Assembly: GCA_047602125.1 (NCBI GenBank)
Contig: JASGIB010000001.1
Coordinates: 1,550,001 to 1,614,000 of the forward strand
Direction of reading: 5' to 3'
Length of the DNA stretch: 64,000 bases
Origin: Pseudoluteimonas sp047602125
GTDB lineage: Bacteria; Pseudomonadota; Gammaproteobacteria; Xanthomonadales; Xanthomonadaceae
Shown here: piece by piece, positions 34,100 to 42,016 of the stretch
Layout of the letters: the number at the start of each line of letters is the position of its first letter
Numbering within the stretch: position 1 is the first letter of the stretch
Notes under the pieces: generated by a model
Databases searched by the model: none
What the model was told of the DNA's origin: nothing
Seen by the model: only the letters and a program-made list of their open reading frames with translations
Translations under genes and position numbers: made by a program

Positions 34100-34534
34100 G
34101 TGACCTTCGCCGAACTCGCGGCCTTCGCCGGCCGCCACACGATCCTGTTCCCGCTCTTCGCCGTGCTCACCCTCGCCATCCTCTGGGTCGAGGCGACGCG
34201 CCTGTTGCGCGGCGGCCGCCAACTGGCGCCGGCGGCACTGACCGCACTGGTCAACCGCGAGGACGCGCTGGTGGTGGACGTGCGCGCCGCGGCCGATTTC
34301 GAGAAAGGCCACATCCCCGGCGCGAAGTCACTGCCGCTGGCGCAGGTGGAACCGGAGCACAGGCTGCTCGCCCTCGCGAAATCGCGTCCGGTGGTGCTGG
34401 TCTGCAAGGCCGGGCAGAGTGCCGAGGGCGCCGCGGGCAAGTTGCGCAAGGCCGGTTTCGAGCGGGTCTTCGTGCTCGCCGGCGGCATCGACGGCTGGCA
34501 ACAGGCCGGGTTGCCGCTGGCCAGGGGCCGCTGA
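34100..34534 (+). CDS. Membrane-anchored rhodanese-like protein (YibN-like)
   Basis: A 144-residue protein with an N-terminal membrane helix (ILFPLFAVLTLAILWV) and a rhodanese domain (ALVVDVRAAADFEKGHIPGA, active-site Cys in VLVCKAGQSA, GGIDGWQQAG). Rhodaneses move sulfane sulfur. In E. coli yibN also lies just before secB and gpsA, so the context is conserved. It starts at GTG 34100, and there is a gap of about 70 bp to secB. Confidence 0.9.
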   Translation: MTFAELAAFAGRHTILFPLFAVLTLAILWVEATRLLRGGRQLAPAALTALVNREDALVVDVRAAADFEKGHIPGAKSLPLAQVEPEHRLLALAKSRPVVLVCKAGQSAEGAAGKLRKAGFERVFVLAGGIDGWQQAGLPLARGR

Positions 34535-34604
34535 AGGCGCCCGGCCGCGCCGCGGGCGCGTGCCATAATCGCCGCCTTTCCCCACGTTCCAGCCGGAGTA
34601 CCCG

Positions 34605-35130
34605 ATGTCCGAGACTTCCCCCGCCAACGGCGCCGCGACCGACGCGCAGCCGGCCGGCCAGACCTTCAGCCTCGACAAGCTCTACGTCAAGGACGTTCTC
34701 GTTCGAGGTGCCCGGCGCGCCGCAGGTGTTCGCGACCGAACTGCCCGGCCAGCCGCAATTGCAGATGAACCTCGCGCAGTCGGTACAGCGCCTGGGCGAC
34801 ACCGCGTACGAAGTGCAGCTCGGCATCACCGTGACCTGCACGGTCGAGGACAAGACCCTGTACCTGGCCGAAGTGCAGCAGGCGGGCCTGTTCACCCTCG
34901 CCGGTTTCGATCCGCAGACGCTCGACGCGGTGCTCGGCACGCTGTGCCCGGCCTCGCTGTATCCGTACGCGCGCCAGACCATCGGCGACCTGATCCAGGC
35001 CGGCGGTTTCCCGGCGTTCCTGCTGCAGCCGCTGAACTTCGAAGGCCTGTACGCCGAGAACCTGCGCCAGCGCGCCGCGCAGCAGCAGGGTGCGCTCGGC
35101 AGCGGCACCGAGACCGCCGGCAACGCCTGA
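34605..35130 (+). pseudogene. secB: Protein-export chaperone SecB with a single-base frameshift
   Basis: The ATG at 34605 (GGAG upstream) encodes 31 residues ending FSLDKLYVKDV, the proper SecB start. The frame then breaks. One base later the frame carrying SFEVPGAPQVF continues to the stop at 35130, through the SecB segments VEDKTLYLAEVQQAGLF, TLCPASLYPYARQTIGDLIQ and GGFPAFLLQPLNFEGLYAE. An extra T in the run at 34696-34697 explains the break, since removing one gives KDVSFEVPG. Without the break the product would be about 174 residues. SecB keeps export substrates unfolded for SecA. Either a sequencing error or a true loss is possible. The context rhodanese-secB-gpsA is conserved. Confidence 0.9.
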
Positions 35131-35137
35131 CCCGCGC

Positions 35138-36172
35138 ATGGGCATGGACGCAACGGCCGCACGCACGGTCGCCGTCCTCGGCGCGGGCTCCTGGGGCACC
35201 GCGCTCGCCGCGCTGATTTCGCGGCACGGCCATCGCGTCGTGCTGTGGGGCCGCGACGCGGATGTGGTCGAGGCCATCGATCGCCGCCACGAGAACCCGC
35301 ATTACCTGCCCGGCATCGCCTTGCCGGATACGCTGCGTGCCAGCACCGATCTCGCCGCGACAATGCGCGACGCCGACCTCGTGCTCGTCGTGGTGCCGTC
35401 GCATGCGTTCGCGGAAACCCTGCGCACGCTGGCGCCGTTGCGGCCCGCGCATGCCGGCGTGGCGTGGGCGACCAAGGGATTCGAACCCGGCAGCGGGCGT
35501 TTCCTGCATGAAGTCGCCGGCGACGTGCTCGGCGACGGCGTGCCGCTCGCGGTGGTGACCGGCCCCTCGTTCGCGAAGGAAGTCGCGCAAGGCCTGCCGA
35601 CCGCGCTCACCGTGCATTCGGACGACGCGGCGTTCGCGCAACTCGTCGCCGACGTGCTGCACGGCCCCGCGTTCCGCGCCTACACCGGCGACGACATGCG
35701 CGGTGCCGAACTCGGTGGCGCGATGAAGAACGTGCTCGCGGTCGCCACCGGCGTCGCCGACGGCATGCAGCTCGGCCTCAACGCGCGTGCCGGGCTCATT
35801 ACCCGCGGCCTCAACGAAATGCTGCGGCTCAACATCGCGATCGGCGGCAAGCCGGAAACACTGATGGGCCTTGCCGGTCTGGGTGACCTCGTGCTCACCT
35901 GCACCGGCGACCTGTCGCGCAACCGCAGGCTTGGTCTCGCGCTCGGTCGCGGGCAGACGCTGGACGACGCGGTGCGCGAGATCGGCCAGGTGGTCGAATC
36001 GGTACAGACCGCGGACGAAGTCATGCGCCTCGCGGCGCGACATGGCGTGGAACTCCCCATCGCCGAAAACGTGCGCGACGTGTTGCACGGCGACATCAGC
36101 CCGGCTGAAGGCCTGTCGCGCCTGCTCGCGCGCGAACAGAAGGCCGAATATCCGGACGTGTTGTTCCCCTGA
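35138..36172 (+). CDS. gpsA: Glycerol-3-phosphate dehydrogenase [NAD(P)+]
   Basis: A 344-residue enzyme reducing dihydroxyacetone phosphate to sn-glycerol-3-phosphate for phospholipid synthesis. The nucleotide-binding loop GAGSWGTALA is at the N-terminus. VTGPSFAKEVAQGLPTALT, GAMKNVLAVATGVADG (with the catalytic Lys), LAGLGDLVLTCTGDLSRNRR and a C-terminal SPAEGLSRLL are diagnostic. The ATG at 35138 is used; a second ATG two codons later is possible. It is 7 bp after secB and ends at an intrinsic terminator. Confidence 0.97.
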   Translation: MGMDATAARTVAVLGAGSWGTALAALISRHGHRVVLWGRDADVVEAIDRRHENPHYLPGIALPDTLRASTDLAATMRDADLVLVVVPSHAFAETLRTLAPLRPAHAGVAWATKGFEPGSGRFLHEVAGDVLGDGVPLAVVTGPSFAKEVAQGLPTALTVHSDDAAFAQLVADVLHGPAFRAYTGDDMRGAELGGAMKNVLAVATGVADGMQLGLNARAGLITRGLNEMLRLNIAIGGKPETLMGLAGLGDLVLTCTGDLSRNRRLGLALGRGQTLDDAVREIGQVVESVQTADEVMRLAARHGVELPIAENVRDVLHGDISPAEGLSRLLAREQKAEYPDVLFP

Positions 36173-36175
36173 AAC

Positions 36176-36203
36176 GAAAACCCCGGCCATCGCCGTGGTT
36201 TTC
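36176..36203. terminator. Bidirectional terminator after gpsA
   Basis: GAAAACCCCGGC at 36176-36187 pairs with GCCGTGGTTTTC at 36192-36203, with one mismatch, around CATC. A- and T-runs flank the GC core on both strands, so it can end both gpsA and the convergent secreted-protein gene. It lies 3 bp after the gpsA stop. Confidence 0.8.
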
Positions 36204-36224
36204 CCGATTCGCGCCGATCGCTTC

Positions 36225-36740
36225 TTACGCGCCCACGTCCTCGTCGTAATAAGCATAGGTGCCGATGATTGCCAGGCCCGGCGGCAGGTTGCAGGTGACC
36301 GAGAAACCGCGGGAAGGCAGCGTGCTCAGCGAGGGATCGAAATAACCCGAGTTCCAGCCGACGCTTGTTCCAGCCGTGTCGCTTGCGCGCACGAAGATGT
36401 TGAAGGTGGCGAAGTAGGCGGTTTGGGTGACATAGCCGCTCATGCCGGTGCACGACACGCTGTGGTCGGCGCCATCGATGCTGGCGAGGACGATGCTGCC
36501 TTGGGTGAACGGGCTGGACGTGGCGGTGAACTGGCAAATGACGAACGCGCTGGTGGTGCCTTCGTTGCGCATGCCGGAGGCGCGCGGGCGCACTTGCGTG
36601 GAGGTGGTCGGGACGCTCAACTGGCAGGCGGGGCCGCCCTGGTCTTCCATCACGCGGGTCACGGTGGTCGCCTGTGCGGGCGAAGCGGTTAGCAGGCCGG
36701 CGACCAGCGTCGTGGCGAACAGGGATTCCAGCAATTTCAT
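36225..36740 (-). CDS. Exported protein of unknown function
   Basis: A 171-residue secreted protein with a signal peptide (MKLLESLFATTLVAGLLTAS, cleavage near AQA-TT). The mature part is rich in Thr, Ser and aromatic residues, has three Cys, and looks like a single beta-sandwich (CQLSVPTTSTQVRPRASGMR, VTQTAYFATFNIFVRASDTA, a closing TYAYYDEDVGA). I recognise no family. The gene is monocistronic, between a bidirectional terminator and the terminator of the Ax21 gene. Confidence 0.8.
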   Translation of the reverse strand: MKLLESLFATTLVAGLLTASPAQATTVTRVMEDQGGPACQLSVPTTSTQVRPRASGMRNEGTTSAFVICQFTATSSPFTQGSIVLASIDGADHSVSCTGMSGYVTQTAYFATFNIFVRASDTAGTSVGWNSGYFDPSLSTLPSRGFSVTCNLPPGLAIIGTYAYYDEDVGA

Positions 36741-36819
36741 CGTTGCATTCCGGGAATGGCCGCGTTGGCCGGTTTCCCCCTATGCGTAAAACCGCGGCGG
36801 AAGCGGACACGCTGGGCAC

Positions 36820-36847
36820 AAAAAACCCCGGCCGTTTCCGGCCGGGG
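36820..36847 (-). terminator. Intrinsic terminator of the Ax21-family gene
   Basis: On the minus strand CCCCGGCCG, a GAAA loop and CGGCCGGGG are followed by a run of six T. The hairpin spans plus positions 36826-36847 and the T-run 36820-36825. It lies 61 bp downstream of the Ax21-family stop codon and is the clearest rho-independent terminator in the window. Confidence 0.93.
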
Positions 36848-36907
36848 TGGATCGCGACGTCGGGGGAGAGAGAGGTCTGTCGCGGGTAACGCTTGGTTGT
36901 GGCGCGC

Positions 36908-37474
36908 TTACCAGCTGAAGCGCGGGCCGACGAAGTACTGGGTGTCGCCATCGGCGAACTTCACATCGCCGTTGATGCCCCAGTTCTGGTTGAACTTCGC
37001 GGTCGCGCCGACGCGGCCGTAGAAATCACCGTCGTATTCGTCGCCGTTCTCGTAGCCGGCCAGCGCATAGCCTTCGAAATGCGGGGCAAGCGCGCTGCGC
37101 ACGCCGACTTCCGCGCTGTAGCCGTCGAAATCGGCGCCAGCGCCGGCGTCGAACTTCTCGTAGGCGACTTTGGTGACGAGGTCGGTGTTGCTGCCGCCGA
37201 GCTGGTGGTTGTAGCCGACGCCGAGGCGCCACTGGTCGAAATCGACGCTGCTGTGGTCGATTTCCTGGTTGGAATAGCCGCCGAACAGCGACCAGTTGGG
37301 CGACAGCGCCACCGAGGCGTTGGCGCCCCAGCCGTCGGCATCGCCGGAATCGGTGTTGGTGGCGGCGTAACCGCCTTCGACGTAGTTGTAGTTCAGGCCG
37401 TTGGCGTTCTCGGCCGCGGACGCGGCGAGCGGCAGGGCGGCGAGCAGGGAGAGGGTGAGCAAAGCGCGCTTCAT
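36908..37474 (-). CDS. Ax21-family outer-membrane beta-barrel protein
   Basis: A 188-residue protein. MKRALLTLSLLAALPLAASA is a signal peptide. The mature part, LNYNYVEGGYAATNTDSGDA, LFGGYSNQEIDHSSVDFDQW, LVTKVAYEKFDAGAGADFDG and the terminal FVGPRFSW, has the alternating pattern and C-terminal aromatic residue of an outer-membrane barrel. It matches the Ax21 family of Xanthomonas, first described as a small signalling or immune-eliciting protein; those claims were largely withdrawn and the barrel role remains. AGAGGT lies before the ATG. It ends at a strong terminator, so it is monocistronic and probably well expressed. Confidence 0.9.
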   Translation of the reverse strand: MKRALLTLSLLAALPLAASAAENANGLNYNYVEGGYAATNTDSGDADGWGANASVALSPNWSLFGGYSNQEIDHSSVDFDQWRLGVGYNHQLGGSNTDLVTKVAYEKFDAGAGADFDGYSAEVGVRSALAPHFEGYALAGYENGDEYDGDFYGRVGATAKFNQNWGINGDVKFADGDTQYFVGPRFSW

Positions 37475-37569
37475 GGGGTGGACCTCTGCGTGTGATTGTT
37501 ATGGCCGGCGCTGAGGCGAAAGCCGTTCGCAGCCGGCGTGCGCAGTATCAATAGCGCCCCGCAACACGC

Positions 37570-37596
37570 CCTGAATAATGAACCGCAGGGTTCAGG
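37570..37596. promoter_or_regulatory. Nested inverted repeat upstream of the Ax21-family gene
   Basis: TGAACC-GCAG-GGTTCA at 37579-37594 is a perfect 6-4-6 inverted repeat. CCTGAA at 37570-37575 also matches the flank of TTCAGG at 37591-37596. It lies about 100 bp before the Ax21-family start, in a 200-bp intergenic region without other features. It may be an operator or the 3' hairpin of the 48-residue gene. The assignment is tentative. Confidence 0.35.
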
Positions 37597-37673
37597 AACT
37601 TTTCCGCGACGTCCGGGTCATGCGCCGCCGCAACGGTCGGCGACGCATGGCGCGGCGCGCCGGTGAACATCGA

Positions 37674-37820
37674 TCAATGGCTGCGCGCGGCTTCGCCCGA
37701 CTCGCGCAGTTTCTGCGCGCATCCCTCGCAGCAGGCTTCGACGGTGCGCCCGCCGATGGTGACCTGGATGGCGTTGTCGTCGAGCGGATAGTCGCAGGCG
37801 GCGCAGGTGCGTTCTTGCAT
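37674..37820 (-). CDS. 48-residue Cys-rich metal-binding protein
   Basis: A short protein of four Cys pairs or triplets: MQERTCAACDYPL carries C-x2-C and VEACCEGCAQKL carries C-C-x2-C, which together suggest a zinc ribbon or heavy-metal-binding fold. GGAGAA lies 7 bases before the ATG. It is downstream of the AraC gene on the same strand, with a gap of about 77 bp. The function is unknown. Confidence 0.75.
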   Translation of the reverse strand: MQERTCAACDYPLDDNAIQVTIGGRTVEACCEGCAQKLRESGEAARSH

Positions 37821-37897
37821 GGCTGTTCTCCAGTGGGGTGGCCCGGATCGGGCAAGCACAGGAGACCATCGCGGCATCGTCGCCGCTGTCAGGATCT

Positions 37898-38752
37898 TTA
37901 GCGATCCGCGGCGGCGTCGCGGAATCCGGAAGGCGTGCGGCCGTAGGCCCGGCGGAACGCCGCGGCGAAATGGCTGTGGCTGGAGAAGCCGAGGTCCTGC
38001 GCCAGCGACGACAGGTCAACGTCGCCTTCGAGCAGGTCGAGCGCGCGCGCAAGGCGCAATTGCAACTGATAGCGATACAGCGGCATGCCTTCGACCTGCC
38101 TGAAGGCTTGGGTCAGGTACACCGCGGAACCGCCGACTTCAGCCGCGATGTCGTGCAGCGTCCAGCGTCGTCCGAGGTCGCTGGCGAGCAGCAGCTTGGC
38201 GCGATCGACGAGGCGTTGCCGCGCGTGCGTGGCGCCGGGTGTGCGCGTGGTGCGCGGACCGAGACTGCGCGATGCCAGGGTCAGCGCCAGGCCCTCGGCT
38301 TCCAGCGCTTCGATCGACCCGTGGCGCAAGGCATGCCGCAGCAATGCGACCAGCGCTTGCGCACGCGCATCGATGCGCAAGGCCTGGTGGCGGAATGCGG
38401 CCTCGCCGTCGCGTCGCGCGAGCGCGGGCGGCGTGAGTTCGTGCAGCAACGCTTCGGCGAGATCGAGCGTCAGGCTGGAATCGCCGCCTTCCACCGGATG
38501 GCTGACGCGATAGCCCTCGCCGGCGTTGAACAGCAGCACGTGGTTGGCGTCGGCCACCGCCTGCGATTCGCCGACATGGCGCAGGTACACGCCGCGGTAG
38601 GGAAAGACCAGGTGCGTATGCGAAGCGCATTCTTCCGCGCTGCGGTGCCGGCATTCGCCGCGGCAGCGCACGTCGCGCACCGACGCGACCGCGGTGTCGA
38701 GCAGGACGTCGACGTCGAACATCGGCGCTGGAGGTGCGGAGGCCCGGCCCAT
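37898..38752 (-). CDS. AraC family transcriptional regulator
   Basis: A 284-residue protein. The C-terminal 100 residues hold the two helix-turn-helix motifs of AraC/XylS (WTLHDIAAEVGGSAVYLTQA and FSSHSHFAAAFRRAYGRTPS). The N-terminal domain has CRGECRHRSAEECASHTHLV and a cupin-like pattern with four Cys, possibly metal-sensing. The start could be the ATG at 38752 or 38722. It lies 40 bp after the 573-residue secreted-protein gene and 77 bp before the Cys-rich protein, so these three may form one unit. Confidence 0.9.
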   Translation of the reverse strand: MGRASAPPAPMFDVDVLLDTAVASVRDVRCRGECRHRSAEECASHTHLVFPYRGVYLRHVGESQAVADANHVLLFNAGEGYRVSHPVEGGDSSLTLDLAEALLHELTPPALARRDGEAAFRHQALRIDARAQALVALLRHALRHGSIEALEAEGLALTLASRSLGPRTTRTPGATHARQRLVDRAKLLLASDLGRRWTLHDIAAEVGGSAVYLTQAFRQVEGMPLYRYQLQLRLARALDLLEGDVDLSSLAQDLGFSSHSHFAAAFRRAYGRTPSGFRDAAADR

Positions 38753-38792
38753 GCCCGACAGCCTACGCGTTCCGGCGCAACCACGGCTCGCG

Positions 38793-40514
38793 CTAGGGCG
38801 AGCCTTCCTTCAGCAGGCGCAGTTCCCAGCCGCCGCCGGGCGCGAGGTTGGCCGGGTTCGCCAGGCCGACGACGACGCCGCTTCCATCGTCCAGCGCATG
38901 CAGGGCGCGGATGCCGTAGTTGCGGAAGTCGCCGAGTCCGGAGTAGTCCTCGTTGACCGCGGGCGAATCGGAGGAATCGATGCGCCACAGGTCGGCGCCG
39001 TATTCCTCGGTCGAGGAAGAACCCTGCAGGGTCGACGCATCGTAGGTGCCGATGAACAGATGGCCATCGAACACCGTCATCGTCCATGTGTATTCGTTGG
39101 CGCGGTTGCCGAACCCGGACGGGCCATACAGCGGCGTCCAGCCGGTCGGCTGCATGCCGAAGGTCTTGGGCGAGGAACAGCAGACGGGCAGTTGCGATTC
39201 GCCGTACAACAACTGGATCTCGCGCTTGCGCGGATCCTCGAGGTTGCGGCCGCGCCAGAACGAGGTGCTGCGGTAGACGCCATCGTTCAGCGCGCGCTGT
39301 TCCCGCGGATTGGCCGGCACGCCGAAGCAGAACGACTTCTTGCAGGTCTGTTCGATGGTCAGGGCCATGCTGTTCTGGTTGTGGATGGTGCCCCAGTACA
39401 CCCAGCCATCGAATTGCTGGATCGCGCCGATCGAATAGCCGTAACGCGAAACGATCGGATCCGGGTCGTATTGCATCGGGCTCCACACCTGCCTCCAGCC
39501 ATTCACCTGGTCGGGGGTGAGGCCGCCGGCGGGGATCGGCGGGCTGATCCAGACGCCGTTGCCTTCGGCGGGGGGCGCGCCGGCCCTGGCGGAGATGCTC
39601 CCGTCGCCCGACGCGCGGATCGGCACGGTGGTGACCGCCAGGCGGTCCTTGCCGTCGGCGCCGACGTAGCGTGTGATGTTGGCCACGTTGGCGGTGATCC
39701 TGCCGACTTCGACGAACTGGTTGCAGTAGTCGTATCCCGCCGCCAGGGCGCCGGCCGTGCCGTTCCAGCGCAGGATCGCGCCATGGGTCAGCGATCCGAC
39801 GCCCAGGTACAGCACGCCGTCGACCAGGGCCGAGCCACGCACGTAGTTGTAGTCGTTGCGCGCGCATGCGCCCAGGTACTTGCCGGTGTCGGCGTTGTAG
39901 GCGAAGAAATTCACGGCGTTGCCGAGGCGGCTGGCGCCGGCGAGGAACACGTTGTCGCCGACCGCGCCGGCGCTGCGCAGGCCGAGCGTGGTCTGCAGCG
40001 TCGCACTGTCCACTTCGCGCTCGGTCAGCGCGTGGTTCGCAAGGTCCCACGAATAGATCCGCGGCGGGCGCCAGTCGCCCTGGATGTCGGTCAGCGACGG
40101 GTAGGTGCGCGCGTATTCGCTCATTCCGTATTCGCAGACGTAGGTATCGGCGAGGATCGGATCGACGGCGCGCACGCCGTTGAGGACGCAGGCGGTGTTC
40201 GCCATCGTGCCGAACCACAGCCGGCCCTTCGCTTCGACCAGGCTCCAGATGTACGACTGGTTCGCCTTCGGCTGGCCTTGTGAACAGGTGCCGTCCGCGT
40301 TGATCGGCGGGTAGTCCACGCCGATGCCGTTGAAGCATTCGTCCGGCGCCACCTGCCAGAGCAACTGGTTGTTGGTCAGGATCGGTTGCGGCACCGGTAC
40401 GTCGGTGGCGCCGTGCGCTGGCCTGGCCATCGCCGCCGTCGCCGCGCCCAGCGCGCACGACAGGCCGAAGCAGGATGCGATGAGTCGGCCGGAACGCTTC
40501 GAAACAACATGCAT
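38793..40514 (-). CDS. Large exported protein, probable beta-propeller, unknown function
   Basis: A 573-residue protein read from ATG 40514, with GGGAGA upstream. The first 34 residues form a signal peptide (RLIASCFGLSCALGAATAAM). The mature part is rich in Trp, Tyr and Gly and repeats short strand-like blocks: YIWSLVEAKGRLWFGTMANT, IYSWDLANHALTE, GSALVDGVLYLGVGS, FDGWVYWGTIHNQ and FDGHLFIGTYDASTL. Such F/V-x-G-x-L-x-x-G-T blocks are typical of propeller blades. Several Cys pairs suggest disulfides. I recognise no enzymatic motif. It precedes an AraC regulator on the same strand. Confidence 0.8.
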   Translation of the reverse strand: MHVVSKRSGRLIASCFGLSCALGAATAAMARPAHGATDVPVPQPILTNNQLLWQVAPDECFNGIGVDYPPINADGTCSQGQPKANQSYIWSLVEAKGRLWFGTMANTACVLNGVRAVDPILADTYVCEYGMSEYARTYPSLTDIQGDWRPPRIYSWDLANHALTEREVDSATLQTTLGLRSAGAVGDNVFLAGASRLGNAVNFFAYNADTGKYLGACARNDYNYVRGSALVDGVLYLGVGSLTHGAILRWNGTAGALAAGYDYCNQFVEVGRITANVANITRYVGADGKDRLAVTTVPIRASGDGSISARAGAPPAEGNGVWISPPIPAGGLTPDQVNGWRQVWSPMQYDPDPIVSRYGYSIGAIQQFDGWVYWGTIHNQNSMALTIEQTCKKSFCFGVPANPREQRALNDGVYRSTSFWRGRNLEDPRKREIQLLYGESQLPVCCSSPKTFGMQPTGWTPLYGPSGFGNRANEYTWTMTVFDGHLFIGTYDASTLQGSSSTEEYGADLWRIDSSDSPAVNEDYSGLGDFRNYGIRALHALDDGSGVVVGLANPANLAPGGGWELRLLKEGSP

Positions 40515-40694
40515 GTCGTGTCTCCCCTGTGGACGGATCGCCACCAAGCCAAGCCAGGAAGGACCATCCAACCGCGACCGGGGTTCGGGACCCGTGAAGG
40601 GGTCATGGCCTTTTCGGCGTGCGACGGCGCGGCGGGATGGGGTATCCCGTATGCAACAACGCATCGTGTCCCTGAAACGGGACAGGCGTGAGGA

Positions 40695-41183
40695 TCAGCC
40701 TTGGCTCTTTTCGCCCTCGAACCCCAGTTGCCGCCACGCCTCGAACACCGTGACAGCCACCGCATTGGACAGGTTGAGGCTGCGGTTGCCGGCGCGCATC
40801 GGCAGATGCAGGCGGTGGCGTTCGGGAATCGCCGCGAACACGTCCTGCGGCAGGCCTGCGGTTTCGCAACCGAACAGGAACGCGTCGCCGGCTTGGAAAC
40901 GCGGCGCATCGAAACGCACGCCGCCGCGCGTGGACAGCGCGAAAACGCGCGGTGCCGCGCCGTTCGCCGCGGCGATGTCCGCGAGCGCGGCATCGAGGTC
41001 GTCGTGCACGCGCAGCGCCGCGTACTCGTGGTAATCGAGGCCGGCGCGTTTCAGCTGCTTGTCGTCGAGCGAGAACCCGAGCGGGCGCACCAGGTGCAGG
41101 GTCGCGCCGGTGTTGGCGCACAGGCGGATGGCGTTGCCGGTGTTGGGCGGGATCTCGGGACGAAACAGGATGACGTGGAACAT
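40695..41183 (-). CDS. trmL: tRNA (cytidine/uridine-2'-O-)-methyltransferase TrmL
   Basis: A 162-residue SPOUT-class enzyme methylating the 2'-OH of the wobble nucleotide 34 of tRNA-Leu. FRPEIPPNTGNAIRLCANTG, LVRPLGFSLDDKQLKRAGLD (as GFSLDDKQLKRAGLDY), FLFGCETAGLP and NRSLNLSNAVAVTVFEAWRQ are the deep-trefoil-knot signatures. The length is standard. It lies 12 bp downstream of the SDR gene on the same strand. Confidence 0.96.
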   Translation of the reverse strand: MFHVILFRPEIPPNTGNAIRLCANTGATLHLVRPLGFSLDDKQLKRAGLDYHEYAALRVHDDLDAALADIAAANGAAPRVFALSTRGGVRFDAPRFQAGDAFLFGCETAGLPQDVFAAIPERHRLHLPMRAGNRSLNLSNAVAVTVFEAWRQLGFEGEKSQG

Positions 41184-41195
41184 CGGTTCAGCGCT

Positions 41196-41903
41196 TCACC
41201 ACGGCAATGTCTCCCCGCGCCAGTCGCGCAGCCGCAGCGGTTCCGACGCATCGGCCGCATCGATCAGCCGCAACAGGCCGCGCGCGGATTCGCTCGCCGG
41301 CACGGTCGCGCGCGGGCCGCCCATGTCGGTCCGTACCCAGCCCGGATGCAGCGCCAGCACCGCGATGCCGCGTTCGCGCAACGCCGCCGCGATCTGCGCG
41401 CAGGCCATGTTGAGCGCGGCCTTGCTGATGCAGTAGCTGGGCGTGCCGAAACGCCCGGCGTCGGCGACGGAGCCGAGTTCGGAGGAGATGTTGGCGATGC
41501 GCGCACCGTCGGCCAGCCGCGGCGCCAGCTGTTGCGCGAGCAGGAACGGCCCGGCCGCATTCGTGCGCAGGGTGTCCAGGAGCACGTCTTCGCGCACCTC
41601 TCCCCAGCGCTCGCCCGAATGCAGCACGCCAGCGTTGTTCACCAGCAGGTCGATGCGTGCGTCGTCGTCGAGCACCAGCGCGAGTTCCCGCGCGAACGCG
41701 TTGCGCGAGATCTCGCTGGCCACGTCCAGCGGCAGCACGTGCAGGCGACCCGGATGATCGCCGGCCAGCAGGTTGAGATCGCCGGCCTTGCCGGGATGCC
41801 GGCACGCGGCGAGCACGCGCTCGCCGCGCGCGAGCAGCTGGCGGACGAATTCCAGGCCGAGGCCGCGGTTGGCGCCGGTGACGAGGGCGATGCGCGTGGA
41901 CAT
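41196..41903 (-). CDS. Short-chain dehydrogenase/reductase
   Basis: A 235-residue Rossmann enzyme. The NAD(P)-binding TGANRGLGLEF, LLVNNAGVL and the active YCISK in GTPSYCISKAALNMACAQ (the Tyr-x3-Lys) are present. The Arg after the first loop (ACRH) suggests NADP. Substrate class: carbonyl reductases of the YdfG/CsgA type. It precedes trmL by 12 bp. Confidence 0.92.
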   Translation of the reverse strand: MSTRIALVTGANRGLGLEFVRQLLARGERVLAACRHPGKAGDLNLLAGDHPGRLHVLPLDVASEISRNAFARELALVLDDDARIDLLVNNAGVLHSGERWGEVREDVLLDTLRTNAAGPFLLAQQLAPRLADGARIANISSELGSVADAGRFGTPSYCISKAALNMACAQIAAALRERGIAVLALHPGWVRTDMGGPRATVPASESARGLLRLIDAADASEPLRLRDWRGETLPW

Positions 41904-41940
41904 GGCGAAAGCCTAGCGCGGCAGGCGTGGGCGCGTCGCG

Positions 41941-42016
41941 AGGGACTCGTGGCCCGCTGCCGGCCGATGGCGCGAGCCATTACCATGGGCCTTTCGTCAG
42001 AGTCCAAGGATCGACC
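41941..42016 (+). repeat. Upstream copy 1 of the duplicated M16 leader
   Basis: The 76 bases before the first M16 peptidase share blocks with the 77 bases before the second (44924-45000): GGGACTYGTGGCC, TACCATG and GAGTCCAAGGAT or CAGTCCGCAGGAT in the same order, and then the start ATGTCCGTCGC. The duplication therefore includes the probable promoter region. Confidence 0.7.

Noticed and set aside
34690..34705. Programmed ribosomal frameshift in secB
   Set aside because: No slippery heptamer or downstream structure is visible, and SecB is not known to use frameshifting, so a mutation or a base-call error is more likely.
37898..38103. Short plus-strand open frames antisense to the AraC gene
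   Set aside because: They have no ribosome-binding site, are Arg-rich and lie opposite a protein with two clear helix-turn-helix motifs.
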